Assembly: GCF_900115805.1 (NCBI RefSeq)
Contig: NZ_FOXU01000002.1
Span: forward strand, 477,092 to 541,091
DNA length: 64,000 bases
Reading direction: 5' to 3'
From: Psychrobacillus psychrotolerans
GTDB lineage: Bacteria; Bacillota; Bacilli; Bacillales_A; Planococcaceae
Shown here: one piece after another, positions 42,247 through 51,749 of the stretch
Layout of the letters: each line of letters begins with the position of its first letter
Numbering within the stretch: position 1 is the stretch's first letter
Made by a program: the position numbers and the translations under genes
Notes under the pieces: generated by a model
Seen by the model: only the letters and a program-made list of their open reading frames with translations
The model's database searches: none
Told to the model about the DNA's origin: nothing

Positions 42247-45200
42247 CTATTTAATAACAAATTTTGTACTGCTATAACCTGCCTTTTGTTTCTCCACTTC
42301 TAAAATGGCTGGGATCGCTGCTTTTAGCTCTGCTACATGGGAGATAACGCCAATCATACGTCCAGATTTTTGCAGATCAACTAATGTATCGATTGCTTTG
42401 TTGAGAGACTCCTCATCAAGAGATCCGAATCCTTCATCGATAAACATGGTCTCGATACGAATATTGCCTTGGAAGCTTTGAATAACATCGGCCATTCCAA
42501 GTGCTAGACATAAGGAAGCATTAAACTTTTCGCCACCTGACAATGTTTTTACGTCTCGTTTCTGACCTGTATAAGCATCATATACATCCAACCCGAGCCC
42601 ACTTTGTTTCCCATGCGTTTCCTGTCTATCACTTCGCAGCAATTGGAACTGACCATTCGACATATGCTTTAATCGTTCGTTTGCTGCCTGAACAATTTGC
42701 TCCAAGTATTCTATTTGTACATAACGCTCAAATGATATTTTCTTTTGGTTATGCCCCCTCAATATGTCATAGAGATCCATAATTCGATGTACTTGTTCCT
42801 CTAATAGAGTAATTCTCTCACTAGTAGAAGCAATCTTATCTTCTATTTCTTTTCCTGCCTTTACGTACTCTTTTGTACTATTACATATCGTTAAAGCCTG
42901 CTCGTACATTTCTTTTAACTGATTCAATTCATCCTCGAGAGGCTTTAGTTCAACTTTTGTTTTGTTTTCCAGTTGTCCTTTTCTTTCTCTTACTTGCTCC
43001 GTAAATGTATGGAGCCTTTGCTTATATTCTTCACATTGATATTTTAGGGCTGAGCGCTCTGTTTCGGTTAGTTTAGCAGCCAAATACTCTTCTAAAGTTT
43101 CAAACGTTGCTTTGCTCAAGGATTCTCTAAATTGGGTTAAAGCTTTTTCGCGTTTTACTTCCGCTTCTTGTAATGATTTAGAGGTATGCTCTAGTGCTAA
43201 GCGGGCTGTGGTACACGCATCATGGGAAGACTGCATCCTATTTTGTACATTTTCCCATGCAAGGGCTAATTGTTCTTTTTGCTTTGTTGCAAAAGTAATT
43301 TCTGTTTGTAGATTTTGTAAAGTCGGTATATGACCAGGTATTGTGGAAAGCTTCGACTCATATACCGCTCTTGCTTGCTTCACTTGGCTTGACTGTTCCC
43401 TGTAGAATACTTCCACCTCTAAGTTACTCTGTTCTAGATTTTCAACTTTGGCTATGGACTCTTTATAAGGTTGTTTTAAAGAAAATAGCAGTTCTTTTTT
43501 TAAGCGAAGTTGCTGTACCTCTCTTTGCAAATCGAGCAGATTGGTTTCTACTTGCTCGACCAATTCAGCCTCTACTTCATGTTCCTTCAACTGAACGAGC
43601 ACTTTTTGTATTTGAGCTTCTGCTGTTTCTTTTTTCGCTCTAAAGGTCAATAAAGTCGATTCTTCCTTATTTAACGCAGCCTTCGCCATTCGGAGCTCAC
43701 CTTCATCAACAAAACTTTCACCTATATCAATATGCAATGTGGAATGCTCTTTGCTACCACATACTGGACATGGCTCGCCCTCTACTAGTTTAGATGCAAT
43801 TAAACTTGCCTGATTTCCTAACCACTGTTGTTCAATATCCTCATACGTTTCTTTACATTGTTCAAATTTGTCCTGTTGCTTCGCTTCCGCTGTGGTCAGC
43901 ATATGCAGTTCCTGGTCAACGACTTTATATTCTTGCAGTTTGTTATGCTGTGCTTGAAGCAAAGTAAGCTGTTGCACCTTACTGTCTAAAGGTTCTAGTA
44001 GTTCTTCTAGCTTCTCTATTTCTAACTTCTGTTCTTTTAACAAGTTCTTATGTTTTTGGAGATTAGCAGCTATTGTCGAAAGCTTTTGTTCTGCCTCTAA
44101 ACTACCTTTTTCAAGTAATAACAACTCTTTCCTCTTAATCTCCAACTCTTCAAATATAGGTAATAGACTGTTTAAGTAGATAACCATTTCCACACTTTTT
44201 TGGCGTGCTTCTTTATTATTCGATTCGGTTGTAAAGATAATTTCTGTTTGTTTCAAATTATCCTCTGCAATCATATTTTCTTTCTGCGCTTTCTCCAATA
44301 AAGTCCGCTTTCCTCTAACCTCTAGCTCAAGCTCATTGAAATAAGCTTCAATTGGCTCTATAATACTTGCACGCTCCGCAGAATCTAACTGTTGCTGCTT
44401 TTCTAAGAACTCATTTTCACGCTCTTTTAAGGCTTTAAGCTGTTGTTCCTTTACTTCCAACTCGATAAAGCGATTATTGATAGCTTTGGTTTCATGATAG
44501 ACCTTCTGTTTGTTCATATGAAGCTCATATGCTTCTTCACATTTACGTTCGTCTTGTATAATTTTCTCTTTGTAAAAGCTAGTCTCTTCTTTTAATGCCT
44601 CTACTAATTGAAAGGTGTTAAAATTAGCTTCATTTATTAATGTAAAAAGGTTAGATTCACGTAGTGGAAAGGAAGCAATAATTTTTTCTGTAAAATTATC
44701 CTGTGTCAATTGTTCTTTTCTAAGTTCTGCCTCTGCAATTATCTTTTTCTCTTTGAGTTTTTCATGAATCATTTTGTAGGGCTCTGTTTTAAAAATCTTT
44801 CGTAAAATAGCTTCTTTGTTTTCTGTAGTAGAGGTCAATAGCTTTCGAAACTCTCCCTGTGGGAGCATGACAATTTGACTGAACTGATCTAAAGTCAACC
44901 CGATGATTTCTTCTACCTTTTTGTTGATCTCCGATACAATCTGTCGTTCTACAACAGGTACTTCTCCAGTAGCTTGTATCTCAAAAAATTCATATCGTTC
45001 ACCCGTTGCACCTTTATTGCCTTTTTTCACGTGACCTAATTGTCGCAATATGCGGTAACGTCTATTATGTATCTCGAAGACTAACTCAACAGAAGTATGT
45101 GTATCATCTGTTGCGAAATCACTACGCATCGTTTTCGTATCGCGACGATCCTCCCCGCTTCCTGAACCGTAAAGCGCAAAACAAATCCCATCAAATATAG

Positions 45201-45327
45201 TTGTTTTCCCTGCTCCTGTTGCTCCGGAAATAACAAATAGCCGATTTCCTTTTAGTTCAGTAAAGTCAATTGTTTCTGTGAATTTATAAGGACCAAACGC
45301 ACTCATTTTCAGTTGAATCGGTTTCAA
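42247..45327 (-). CDS. sbcC: Exonuclease subunit SbcC (Rad50-like)
   Basis: 1026 aa. Walker A GATGAGKTT (35-43), two long coiled coils (about 180-500 and 540-830) separated by the zinc hook C520-P-V-C523, then the C-terminal ATPase lobe with signature TLSGGEKFNASLCLALG and Walker B FIDEGFGSLDEESL. With SbcD it forms an ATP-driven nuclease that opens hairpins and processes double-strand breaks. TTG start overlapping the sbcD stop (TTGA), with GGGGG upstream. Length is in the normal range. Confidence 0.95.
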   Translation of the reverse strand: MKPIQLKMSAFGPYKFTETIDFTELKGNRLFVISGATGAGKTTIFDGICFALYGSGSGEDRRDTKTMRSDFATDDTHTSVELVFEIHNRRYRILRQLGHVKKGNKGATGERYEFFEIQATGEVPVVERQIVSEINKKVEEIIGLTLDQFSQIVMLPQGEFRKLLTSTTENKEAILRKIFKTEPYKMIHEKLKEKKIIAEAELRKEQLTQDNFTEKIIASFPLRESNLFTLINEANFNTFQLVEALKEETSFYKEKIIQDERKCEEAYELHMNKQKVYHETKAINNRFIELEVKEQQLKALKERENEFLEKQQQLDSAERASIIEPIEAYFNELELEVRGKRTLLEKAQKENMIAEDNLKQTEIIFTTESNNKEARQKSVEMVIYLNSLLPIFEELEIKRKELLLLEKGSLEAEQKLSTIAANLQKHKNLLKEQKLEIEKLEELLEPLDSKVQQLTLLQAQHNKLQEYKVVDQELHMLTTAEAKQQDKFEQCKETYEDIEQQWLGNQASLIASKLVEGEPCPVCGSKEHSTLHIDIGESFVDEGELRMAKAALNKEESTLLTFRAKKETAEAQIQKVLVQLKEHEVEAELVEQVETNLLDLQREVQQLRLKKELLFSLKQPYKESIAKVENLEQSNLEVEVFYREQSSQVKQARAVYESKLSTIPGHIPTLQNLQTEITFATKQKEQLALAWENVQNRMQSSHDACTTARLALEHTSKSLQEAEVKREKALTQFRESLSKATFETLEEYLAAKLTETERSALKYQCEEYKQRLHTFTEQVRERKGQLENKTKVELKPLEDELNQLKEMYEQALTICNSTKEYVKAGKEIEDKIASTSERITLLEEQVHRIMDLYDILRGHNQKKISFERYVQIEYLEQIVQAANERLKHMSNGQFQLLRSDRQETHGKQSGLGLDVYDAYTGQKRDVKTLSGGEKFNASLCLALGMADVIQSFQGNIRIETMFIDEGFGSLDEESLNKAIDTLVDLQKSGRMIGVISHVAELKAAIPAILEVEKQKAGYSSTKFVIK

Positions 45328-46487
45328 TTGGATTTTCCCCCTTCCCGTTCTTCTCGTGCTAATACAGTTAATACTTCTTTAAATATTTCCCCGGTCTCTA
45401 CCGATGCTTCTTTACCACTTACTTCGGAGTAAAACGAACGGAACAGTGTATATTCATCCTTTTTCGTCCGTCCAACTTCTGGTTCTTCTGACAAACTAAT
45501 TATTTTAAACGCTTTTCTTTCGACGTGCATGGCATTAGGATAAACGGTCCGGATTTGTTCCATCGGAGATAAAACTGGCGTATCATCTAGTAATTTCACG
45601 AACACATAATCTTCACTAACAGGTTGCTTTAATATATCCTGCAAAAAACCCTCAACCGTTCTCATATCTCGAGTTGGTGCAAGTAATCTTTTTTCTACAG
45701 TCGTTTTACCTTCTGCATCCATCTCCACGATGAAAAAGCCCTTTTTATGGTGCTCCTCCGAAATAGAATATTTTAGTGGTGAACCTGAATAGCGGATTGT
45801 TTCGTTTAAAACATAGTGGGCTTGATGTAAATGCCCTAGAGCCGTGTAATGAAACGGTTGGAATAGACTTGCATTTACATATTCTGCTCCACCTATAGCT
45901 AAAGGACGTTCGGAATCACTTGTATTTTCCTGTTCTTGACCATGTGGGGTAACAAAGGCATGTCCTACAAATACATGCCTTTTTGTTTTGTCCATCTTCT
46001 CTTCTATTAATTCTATTATTTTTTTCATAGCTTGGTTATGTGTAATTATTGTCTCATCTTCCATTAGATATCGGACTTGGGAAGGATCCGCGTATGGCAC
46101 AAGGTGGAAATGCACCTCTCCATAAGTATCGTTTAAAACTATAGATTGCATGTTCCGACTTAATTGTCCCACAATATGTAAACCCGTTTCTTTCATAAGC
46201 TGGCTACCAAAGTTTAGTCGACTAGGGCTATCATGGTTTCCTGCAATAGTTAATAATGGGGTATTGCGTTTCAACACAATCTCTGCAAACAATTCATCCA
46301 ATAAGTGTACCGCTTCCGTTGGTGGTACTGCTCGATCGTACAAGTCTCCTGCAATAATTACTGCATCTGGCTTTTCTATATCAATTGCTTGGAGAAATTG
46401 TTCTAATACAAATCGTTGATCCTCTGTCATATATATCCCTTGAACCAATTTACCCAGATGCCAGTCTGCTGTGTGAAAAAATTTCAA
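45324..46487 (-). CDS. sbcD: Exonuclease subunit SbcD (Mre11-like)
   Basis: 387 aa. Calcineurin-like phosphoesterase motifs in order: TADWHLGK (7-13), GDLYDR, GNHDS, a VGHAF segment and GHLHQAH. It is the Mn2+-dependent nuclease of the SbcCD complex. The C-terminal 100 residues are the capping and SbcC-binding region. TTG start with GGAGTG upstream; overlaps sbcC by 4 nt. No LexA box is seen upstream. Confidence 0.94.
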   Translation of the reverse strand: MKFFHTADWHLGKLVQGIYMTEDQRFVLEQFLQAIDIEKPDAVIIAGDLYDRAVPPTEAVHLLDELFAEIVLKRNTPLLTIAGNHDSPSRLNFGSQLMKETGLHIVGQLSRNMQSIVLNDTYGEVHFHLVPYADPSQVRYLMEDETIITHNQAMKKIIELIEEKMDKTKRHVFVGHAFVTPHGQEQENTSDSERPLAIGGAEYVNASLFQPFHYTALGHLHQAHYVLNETIRYSGSPLKYSISEEHHKKGFFIVEMDAEGKTTVEKRLLAPTRDMRTVEGFLQDILKQPVSEDYVFVKLLDDTPVLSPMEQIRTVYPNAMHVERKAFKIISLSEEPEVGRTKKDEYTLFRSFYSEVSGKEASVETGEIFKEVLTVLAREEREGGKSN

Positions 46488-46620
46488 TTTAATTCACTCC
46501 TTCTATTATTATTCGTTTATTTGATAATTCTAAAGTCATAGGAAATTATGGATATTGAAAAATTTTTGATGCACCTCGTTTACCTCCATGTTATGATGAA
46601 AAAAGGGAGGAGGATTTATC

Positions 46621-48111
46621 ATGTCAGCAGAAACTTATCAACTCGCGGCCATTATAATTTATATGATCGCAATGCTCGCAATTGGGTGGTACTCTTATAG
46701 AAAAACTACCAATTTAACGGATTATATGCTCGGTGGACGCTCACTAGGTCCCGCTGTTACCGCACTTAGTGCTGGGGCTGCAGATATGTCTGGTTGGTTA
46801 CTTATGGGTTTACCAGGCGCAATTTATTTATCAGGAATGGGTGAAGCTTGGATTGCCATCGGTCTTACAATTGGTGCATATTTAAACTGGCTATACGTAG
46901 CACCGAGACTTCGTGTATACACAGAAGTATCAAGCAATTCTATTACAATTCCTAGTTATTTAGAAAGCCGTTTAAAGCAATCATCTCGATTATTACGTGT
47001 TGCATCCGGTTTAATCATTTTACTATTTTTCACGTTCTATGTATCCTCTGGAATGGTAGCAGGAGGAGTTTTCTTTGAAAGCTCATTCGGTTTAGACTAT
47101 CATACAGGACTTTTAGTCGTATCAGCAGTAGTTGTAGCTTATACATTATTTGGAGGGTTCCTTGCTGTTAGTTATACAGATTTCCTTCAAGGATTACTTA
47201 TGTTCCTTGCTTTAATATGTGTACCAATCTTTGGTGTATTTATGACTGGTGGAATTGGTGAAACAGTGGAGTCTATTAAAGCTGTGAATCCTACGCACTT
47301 AAGTCTTATCGCTGGAACAACAGCTGCAGGTATCATTTCCTCTATAGCTTGGGGCCTTGGTTACTTTGGACAGCCACATATTATCGTTCGCTTTATGGCT
47401 ATTAGTTCTGTTAAAGAAACTAAACAAGCTCGCAGAATTGGTATCGGTTGGATGATTCTGAGTCTTCTAGGCGCAATTACTACTGCACTTGTTGGTGTTG
47501 CATATTTCCAACAAAATCCGGATGTTTCACTTTCAAGTCCTGAGGCAGTATTCATCGTACTAGGACAAGTTGTTTTCCATCCGTTTATCGCTGGTTTAGT
47601 ATTAGCAGCAGTTTTAGCAGCTATTATGAGTACAATCTCATCTCAATTAATCGTTACTTCTTCAGCTTTAATAGAGGATTTATACAAAGCCATTATTAAA
47701 ACAGATGCATCCGACAGAACATATGTAAACTATGGTCGTATCGCTGTATTAGTAGTTTCCGTCGCTGCTGCAATCCTTGCTTGGGAACAAAATGAAACAA
47801 TCTTAGGTCTTGTTGCATTTGCGTGGGCAGGCTTCGGTGCAGCATTTGGTCCGGTTATCTTGCTAACACTTTACTGGAGAAAAATTACTTCCACTGGTGC
47901 ATTAGCAAGTATGATTGTCGGGGCTGTCGTTGTAGTATTCTGGGGTACAAATGATACACTTTCAGGAGCACTATATGAAATCGTCCCTGGTTTCGTTCTT
48001 GCATTGATCGTGGCAGTTGTAGTCAGCTTAATGACATACAAACCGAATGCTGAAATCGAAAAAGAATTCGATGAAACATTACGTTTGTTGAAGGAAAGTA
48101 AAGAAAAATAA
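46621..48111 (+). CDS. putP: Sodium/proline symporter PutP
   Basis: 496 aa, sodium:solute symporter family with about 13 membrane segments. The signature LGGRSLGPAVTALSAGAADMSGWLL (helix 2, the Na+ and proline site) and the LAAIMSTISSQLIVTSSALIEDLYK block match PutP/OpuE proteins. It imports proline as nutrient or osmoprotectant. GGGAGGAGG precedes the ATG. Divergent from sbcD. No proline catabolic genes are adjacent, so an osmotic role (OpuE-like) remains possible. Confidence 0.92.
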   Translation: MSAETYQLAAIIIYMIAMLAIGWYSYRKTTNLTDYMLGGRSLGPAVTALSAGAADMSGWLLMGLPGAIYLSGMGEAWIAIGLTIGAYLNWLYVAPRLRVYTEVSSNSITIPSYLESRLKQSSRLLRVASGLIILLFFTFYVSSGMVAGGVFFESSFGLDYHTGLLVVSAVVVAYTLFGGFLAVSYTDFLQGLLMFLALICVPIFGVFMTGGIGETVESIKAVNPTHLSLIAGTTAAGIISSIAWGLGYFGQPHIIVRFMAISSVKETKQARRIGIGWMILSLLGAITTALVGVAYFQQNPDVSLSSPEAVFIVLGQVVFHPFIAGLVLAAVLAAIMSTISSQLIVTSSALIEDLYKAIIKTDASDRTYVNYGRIAVLVVSVAAAILAWEQNETILGLVAFAWAGFGAAFGPVILLTLYWRKITSTGALASMIVGAVVVVFWGTNDTLSGALYEIVPGFVLALIVAVVVSLMTYKPNAEIEKEFDETLRLLKESKEK

Positions 48112-48232
48112 CATTAAAAATCCAGTAATAACACGGATTTGTAAAAATTTCTTACACAAAGTATTTCTATGAATACGTTTTGTTATTCAAAGGTTATTTA
48201 ATAACTGGGTAAGGATAATTATATGATTATGC

Positions 48233-48265
48233 AAGCAGCATCTCTTCATGGAGGTGCTGCTTTTG
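48233..48265 (+). terminator. Terminator of putP
   Basis: Stem AAGCAGCATCTC (48233-48244) / GAGGTGCTGCTT (48251-48262), one G-U pair, 6-nt loop, followed by a T-rich tail. It lies in the 307-bp putP-des gap, whose other element is the DesR-like dyad at 48321-48336. Confidence 0.8.
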
Positions 48266-48320
48266 CTCTTATTATAAAGGACTATTCACTCTTTTATGTT
48301 GGTATAACCTATATGTCCTA

Positions 48321-48336
48321 TATGACACTTGTCATA
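48321..48336 (+). promoter_or_regulatory. Probable DesR operator upstream of des
   Basis: Perfect dyad TATGACA-CT-TGTCATA, with a further TTATGAC half-site at 48339-48345, then a -35-like TTGACG (48345-48350) without a good -10. A weak promoter with an upstream dyad suits activation by a NarL-type response regulator, and DesR is encoded downstream. The identity of the binding protein is inferred from context. Confidence 0.65.
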
Positions 48337-48418
48337 CTTATGACTTGACGTTTATGCCTACTACTAATTTGTGATTTTCCTTATTATTAAGGTAATAGTT
48401 CTTACTAGGAGGAATAAA

Positions 48419-49471
48419 ATGAGCAGAGAAAAAACACTCGCATTACGTAAAAACGTAAAACCCTTTGAAAACTCAGAGTTAAATAAGAGTATTATTCAAC
48501 TAATCAACACTATCCCACCATTTTTCATCTTATGGTTTTTAGCTTATATAAGTTTAGATGTGTCCGTTTGGCTAACCGTTGCTTTGTCTGTTATCGCAGC
48601 AGGGTTTGTCGTTCGAGTATTCATCATCTTTCATGATTGTACACATGGTTCTTTCTTTAAAAATAAAAAAGCCAATGATATTACTGGAACAATCACCGGA
48701 ATCATTACGCTTTTTGCCTATGAAAAATGGAAACGCGAACATAATATCCATCATGCTACTAGTGGAAACCTAGACAAACGCGGTGTCGGCGATATTTGGA
48801 TGATGACCGTTGATGAATATATAGAAGCAACACCAATGAAAAGACTTTCCTATCGTTTATATAGAAACCCGATCGTAATGTTCGGTTTAGGACCAGCGCT
48901 ACTTTTCTTAGTAAGCAATCGTATAAACCGTAAAGGTGCCCGCGGAAAAGAACGCAACAATACGTATTTAATCAATATATCTGTAGTTGCTATTTATGCG
49001 TTAATGATTTGGTTAATTGGATGGCAAGCATTTGCGATTATCCAAGGAACAATACTTTTCGTAGCTGGTTCATTAGGAATTTGGTTATTTTATGTTCAGC
49101 ATCAATTTGAAGATTCTTATTTTGAAGATGAGTCAGAATGGGATTATGTAAAAGCAGCTATAGAAGGAAGCTCTTATTACAAGTTGCCACGTGTTTTACA
49201 ATGGGTAACTGGAAATATCGGATTCCATCATGTGCATCATCTAAGTCCACGTGTTCCTAACTATAACTTAGAAAAAGCGCATGACTCTACACCACCTTTA
49301 CACCAAGCTACTACGATTAACTTACGTAAGAGTTTGGAGTCTATCCACTTCCGACTATTCGATGAGGATAATAAAAGTTTTGTTAACTTTAAAGAGATAA
49401 AACATTTATTAAATAATACTAAGCAAAATACGAAGTTGAACTCAAAAAACTCAACATTTGAAAGTAAGTAA
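48419..49471 (+). CDS. des: Acyl-lipid fatty acid desaturase (Des type)
   Basis: 350 aa integral membrane di-iron enzyme. All three histidine boxes are present: HDCTH (72-76), HNIHH (108-112) and HHVHH (270-274). In B. subtilis Des introduces a delta-5 double bond into membrane phospholipid acyl chains on cold shock. Start at 48419 after TAGGAGG; a longer frame reaches 48371 without support. It is followed by desK and desR in the same order as in B. subtilis. Confidence 0.93.
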   Translation: MSREKTLALRKNVKPFENSELNKSIIQLINTIPPFFILWFLAYISLDVSVWLTVALSVIAAGFVVRVFIIFHDCTHGSFFKNKKANDITGTITGIITLFAYEKWKREHNIHHATSGNLDKRGVGDIWMMTVDEYIEATPMKRLSYRLYRNPIVMFGLGPALLFLVSNRINRKGARGKERNNTYLINISVVAIYALMIWLIGWQAFAIIQGTILFVAGSLGIWLFYVQHQFEDSYFEDESEWDYVKAAIEGSSYYKLPRVLQWVTGNIGFHHVHHLSPRVPNYNLEKAHDSTPPLHQATTINLRKSLESIHFRLFDEDNKSFVNFKEIKHLLNNTKQNTKLNSKNSTFESK

Positions 49472-49478
49472 AATTCTG

Positions 49479-49517
49479 CAAAAACCATTCCCAGAATTAC
49501 CTAGGAATGGTTTTTGC
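49479..49517 (+). terminator. Hairpin between des and desK (terminator or attenuator)
   Basis: Perfect 14-bp stem GCAAAAACCATTCC / GGAATGGTTTTTGC with an 11-nt loop. The five T residues lie within the stem. It would end most des transcripts while allowing some read-through to desKR. Confidence 0.75.
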
Positions 49518-49560
49518 ATTATAATGAATATAACTATACATAGGTAAGAAGGTGAAATAC

Positions 49561-50691
49561 ATGTCCAAATGGTATCAAATATTCCCCAAATATCCTTGGC
49601 TAAGTATTTATGCTTGGATTGTTTTTTGCATTTTTCCATTCTTTTTTATATTTAGATCTACAACTCCTTTAGAGATTGTTATTGGTTTAGCACTAACCTT
49701 ACTATTTTTCATTGCCTATCGTTCATCCTTTTCTACTAAAGGTTGGTTACTATATCTCTCCGTTGCACTACAAATTTCCATCAGTGTTTGGATGACCTAC
49801 CTATACGGTTATATATACTTCTCTATTTTCTTGTCCTTTTTAATCGGGAATATAAAGAGAAGATTTAGCTTCTTTGTTATTTATAGTATTCATCTAGTTG
49901 CTACAATTGCAGCCGTTATTATCGGATTTTTTACCCAAACTGAGTTATTTCTATCCCATATGCCGTTTCTTATCATTTGTTTGATAGGTGTTATTTTGTT
50001 GCCCTTCAATACATATACTCGAAACCAACGAGAAGCATTAGAGGACCAACTAGAAGAAGCACAAATAAAGATTTCCCAGTATATTATTATTGAAGAAAGA
50101 GAAAGAATCGCGAGAGATTTGCATGATACGCTTGGACAAAAGCTCTCGCTGATCGGACTTAAAAGTGATTTAGCGGGTCGATTGATCGAAAAAAATCCAC
50201 AAGCCGCTAAAATAGAAATATTGGATATCAACCAAACCGCGCGTTCTGTCTTAAAAGAGGTTCGAGAATTGGTTACAAATATGCGCGGAACTAAACTTGA
50301 AGATGAACTTTTCCGGATCAACCAAATACTAAAAGCTGCACAGATAGAGTGTACGGTAACTGGTACACCTAAATTAGTAAATACTCCATTGCTTGTAGAA
50401 AATGTACTTAGTATGTGTTTAAAAGAAGCAGTAAATAATGTAGTGAAACATAGTAGCGCATCTACTTGCTCTATTTCTATCAAACAATCAGCGAAAGAAA
50501 CTCTACTAAAAGTGTATGATAACGGCCAAGGTATGGGAGAGAAGGTAAATTGGTCTAAGGGGCATGGCCTACGTGGCATGAAAGAAAGACTTGAATTTGT
50601 AAATGGAACCTTAGATATTCATTCGAAAAATGGAACTACACTGAATATACGGGTACCCAATGTTATACAGCAACCCAGTCAGGAGGAATAG
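49561..50691 (+). CDS. desK: Thermosensor histidine kinase DesK
   Basis: 376 aa. About five membrane segments in residues 10-150 form the sensor; then the dimerisation helix with E-E-R-x-R-I-A-R-D-L-H188-D, the same phosphoacceptor number as B. subtilis DesK, and an HATPase_c domain (N box EAVNNVVKHS; DNGQGMG; GHGLRGMKERL). HisKA_3 class. It phosphorylates DesR when the membrane becomes ordered in the cold. The ATG at 49561 is preferred, with AGAAGGTG 6 nt upstream; a GTG at 49552 overlaps that site. Confidence 0.92.
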   Translation: MSKWYQIFPKYPWLSIYAWIVFCIFPFFFIFRSTTPLEIVIGLALTLLFFIAYRSSFSTKGWLLYLSVALQISISVWMTYLYGYIYFSIFLSFLIGNIKRRFSFFVIYSIHLVATIAAVIIGFFTQTELFLSHMPFLIICLIGVILLPFNTYTRNQREALEDQLEEAQIKISQYIIIEERERIARDLHDTLGQKLSLIGLKSDLAGRLIEKNPQAAKIEILDINQTARSVLKEVRELVTNMRGTKLEDELFRINQILKAAQIECTVTGTPKLVNTPLLVENVLSMCLKEAVNNVVKHSSASTCSISIKQSAKETLLKVYDNGQGMGEKVNWSKGHGLRGMKERLEFVNGTLDIHSKNGTTLNIRVPNVIQQPSQEE

Positions 50692-50693
50692 AC

Positions 50694-51293
50694 ATGATAC
50701 GAATTGTCATTGCAGAAGATCAACGAATGGTGCTAGGAGCTCTTGGTTCACTACTCGATTTGGAAGAGGATATGGAAGTTGTAGGTAAGGCCAATAATGG
50801 TGAAGAAGTATTAAAACTGATTGAACAATTGCAACCAGATGTTTGTATTATGGATATTGAGATGCCTATTAAAACTGGACTGGATGCCGCAGAAGAACTA
50901 AAAGAAAATGATTGTAAGGTAATCATTTTGACCACCTTTGCAAGGGCTGGATATTTTGAGCGTGCACGCAAAGCAGGAGTAAATGGGTACCTATTAAAGG
51001 ATAGTCCAAGTGAAGAGCTAGCAAATTCTATTCGTGTAATTATGGATGGTCGTCGAATATACGCTCCTGAGCTTGTGGATATGGCTTACGAAGAAGAAAA
51101 TCCTCTTACAGAACGTGAAAGCCAGGTTCTCGAGTTAATCGCAAATGGAAAAAACACAAAAGAAATTGCCGGCGAACTATTTATCACAACGGGCACTGTC
51201 CGCAATTATATCTCCGTTATTTTAGATAAACTAGACGTTGGAAATCGAATTGAGGCCATTTCTAGATTTAAAGAAAAAGGATGGTTTAAATAG
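50694..51293 (+). CDS. desR: Response regulator DesR
   Basis: 199 aa, NarL/FixJ type. Receiver domain with phospho-acceptor D54 (CIMDIEMPIKTG), the same position as in B. subtilis DesR, and a LuxR-type HTH (NPLTERESQVLELIANGKNTKEIA, then GTVRNYISVILDKL). Phosphorylated DesR activates des. The start follows AGGAGGAATAGAC, 2 nt after the desK stop, so the pair is coupled. A strong terminator follows. Confidence 0.93.
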   Translation: MIRIVIAEDQRMVLGALGSLLDLEEDMEVVGKANNGEEVLKLIEQLQPDVCIMDIEMPIKTGLDAAEELKENDCKVIILTTFARAGYFERARKAGVNGYLLKDSPSEELANSIRVIMDGRRIYAPELVDMAYEEENPLTERESQVLELIANGKNTKEIAGELFITTGTVRNYISVILDKLDVGNRIEAISRFKEKGWFK

Positions 51294-51302
51294 TAATCGT
51301 AC

Positions 51303-51334
51303 AAGCTTAAAGCACACTGCTTTAAGCTTTTTTT
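51303..51334 (+). terminator. Terminator of desKR
   Basis: Perfect 12-bp stem AAGCTTAAAGCA / TGCTTTAAGCTT with a 3-nt loop and a T run to 51334. Confidence 0.92.
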
Positions 51335-51449
51335 GTTATGGACTAAACTTTTTGAGAACTCGCAGGGGTAGAAATATTTTTTAGAAGCAGCGGAAGGCCA
51401 TGGCACAAGATTTTATGCTATGCTGCAAGAGTTTAAGATAGTAGAGTAA

Positions 51450-51474
51450 GTTTAAAACTTCTCCACCAGGGTAT
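51450..51474 (+). promoter_or_regulatory. Sigma-B promoter of csbD
   Basis: GTTTAA (51450-51455), 13-bp spacer, GGGTAT (51469-51474): a near-perfect general-stress sigma-B promoter, 38 bp upstream of the start codon. CsbD genes are known sigma-B targets, so sequence and gene function agree. A short imperfect direct repeat (TTTAAgATAGTAGAGTA and TTTAAATAGTAGAGTA) flanks it. Confidence 0.85.
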
Positions 51475-51512
51475 TTAAATAGTAGAGTATAAAAACTGAA
51501 GGAGGAATTTAC

Positions 51513-51704
51513 ATGAGTGGATTATCTGACAAAGTTAAAGGTGCCGTAAACAAAACAAAAGGTGAAGCAAAAGACCAAGTTGGAAATGCAACCAACGATC
51601 ATAAATTACAAGCAGAAGGTAAAGTGGATAAGTTAAAAGGTGAAGTTCAACAAGAAGTAGGAGAACTAAAAGACCGCTTCGACCGTAAAGATAAACACTT
51701 ATAA
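51513..51704 (+). CDS. csbD: CsbD family general stress protein
   Basis: 63 aa, very hydrophilic and Lys/Glu/Asp-rich. It begins SGLSDKVKGAVNKTKGEAKD and repeats KxKGExxxQVG-type units, the CsbD signature. Function unknown; in Bacillus these are abundant under stress and stationary phase. GAAGGAGG precedes the ATG. Controlled by the sigma-B promoter at 51450-51474 and ended by its own terminator. Confidence 0.93.
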   Translation: MSGLSDKVKGAVNKTKGEAKDQVGNATNDHKLQAEGKVDKLKGEVQQEVGELKDRFDRKDKHL

Positions 51705-51708
51705 AAGC

Positions 51709-51748
51709 AAGACCGCTGGCTAAGTAAATTAGTCAGCGGTCTTTTCTT
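51709..51748. terminator. Bidirectional terminator after csbD
   Basis: Stem AAGACCGCTGGCTA / TAGTCAGCGGTCTT (one G-U pair), 7-nt loop, T-rich tail rightward and A/T-rich leftward. It separates csbD from the convergent phosphoesterase gene. Confidence 0.88.
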
Positions 51749-51749
51749 T

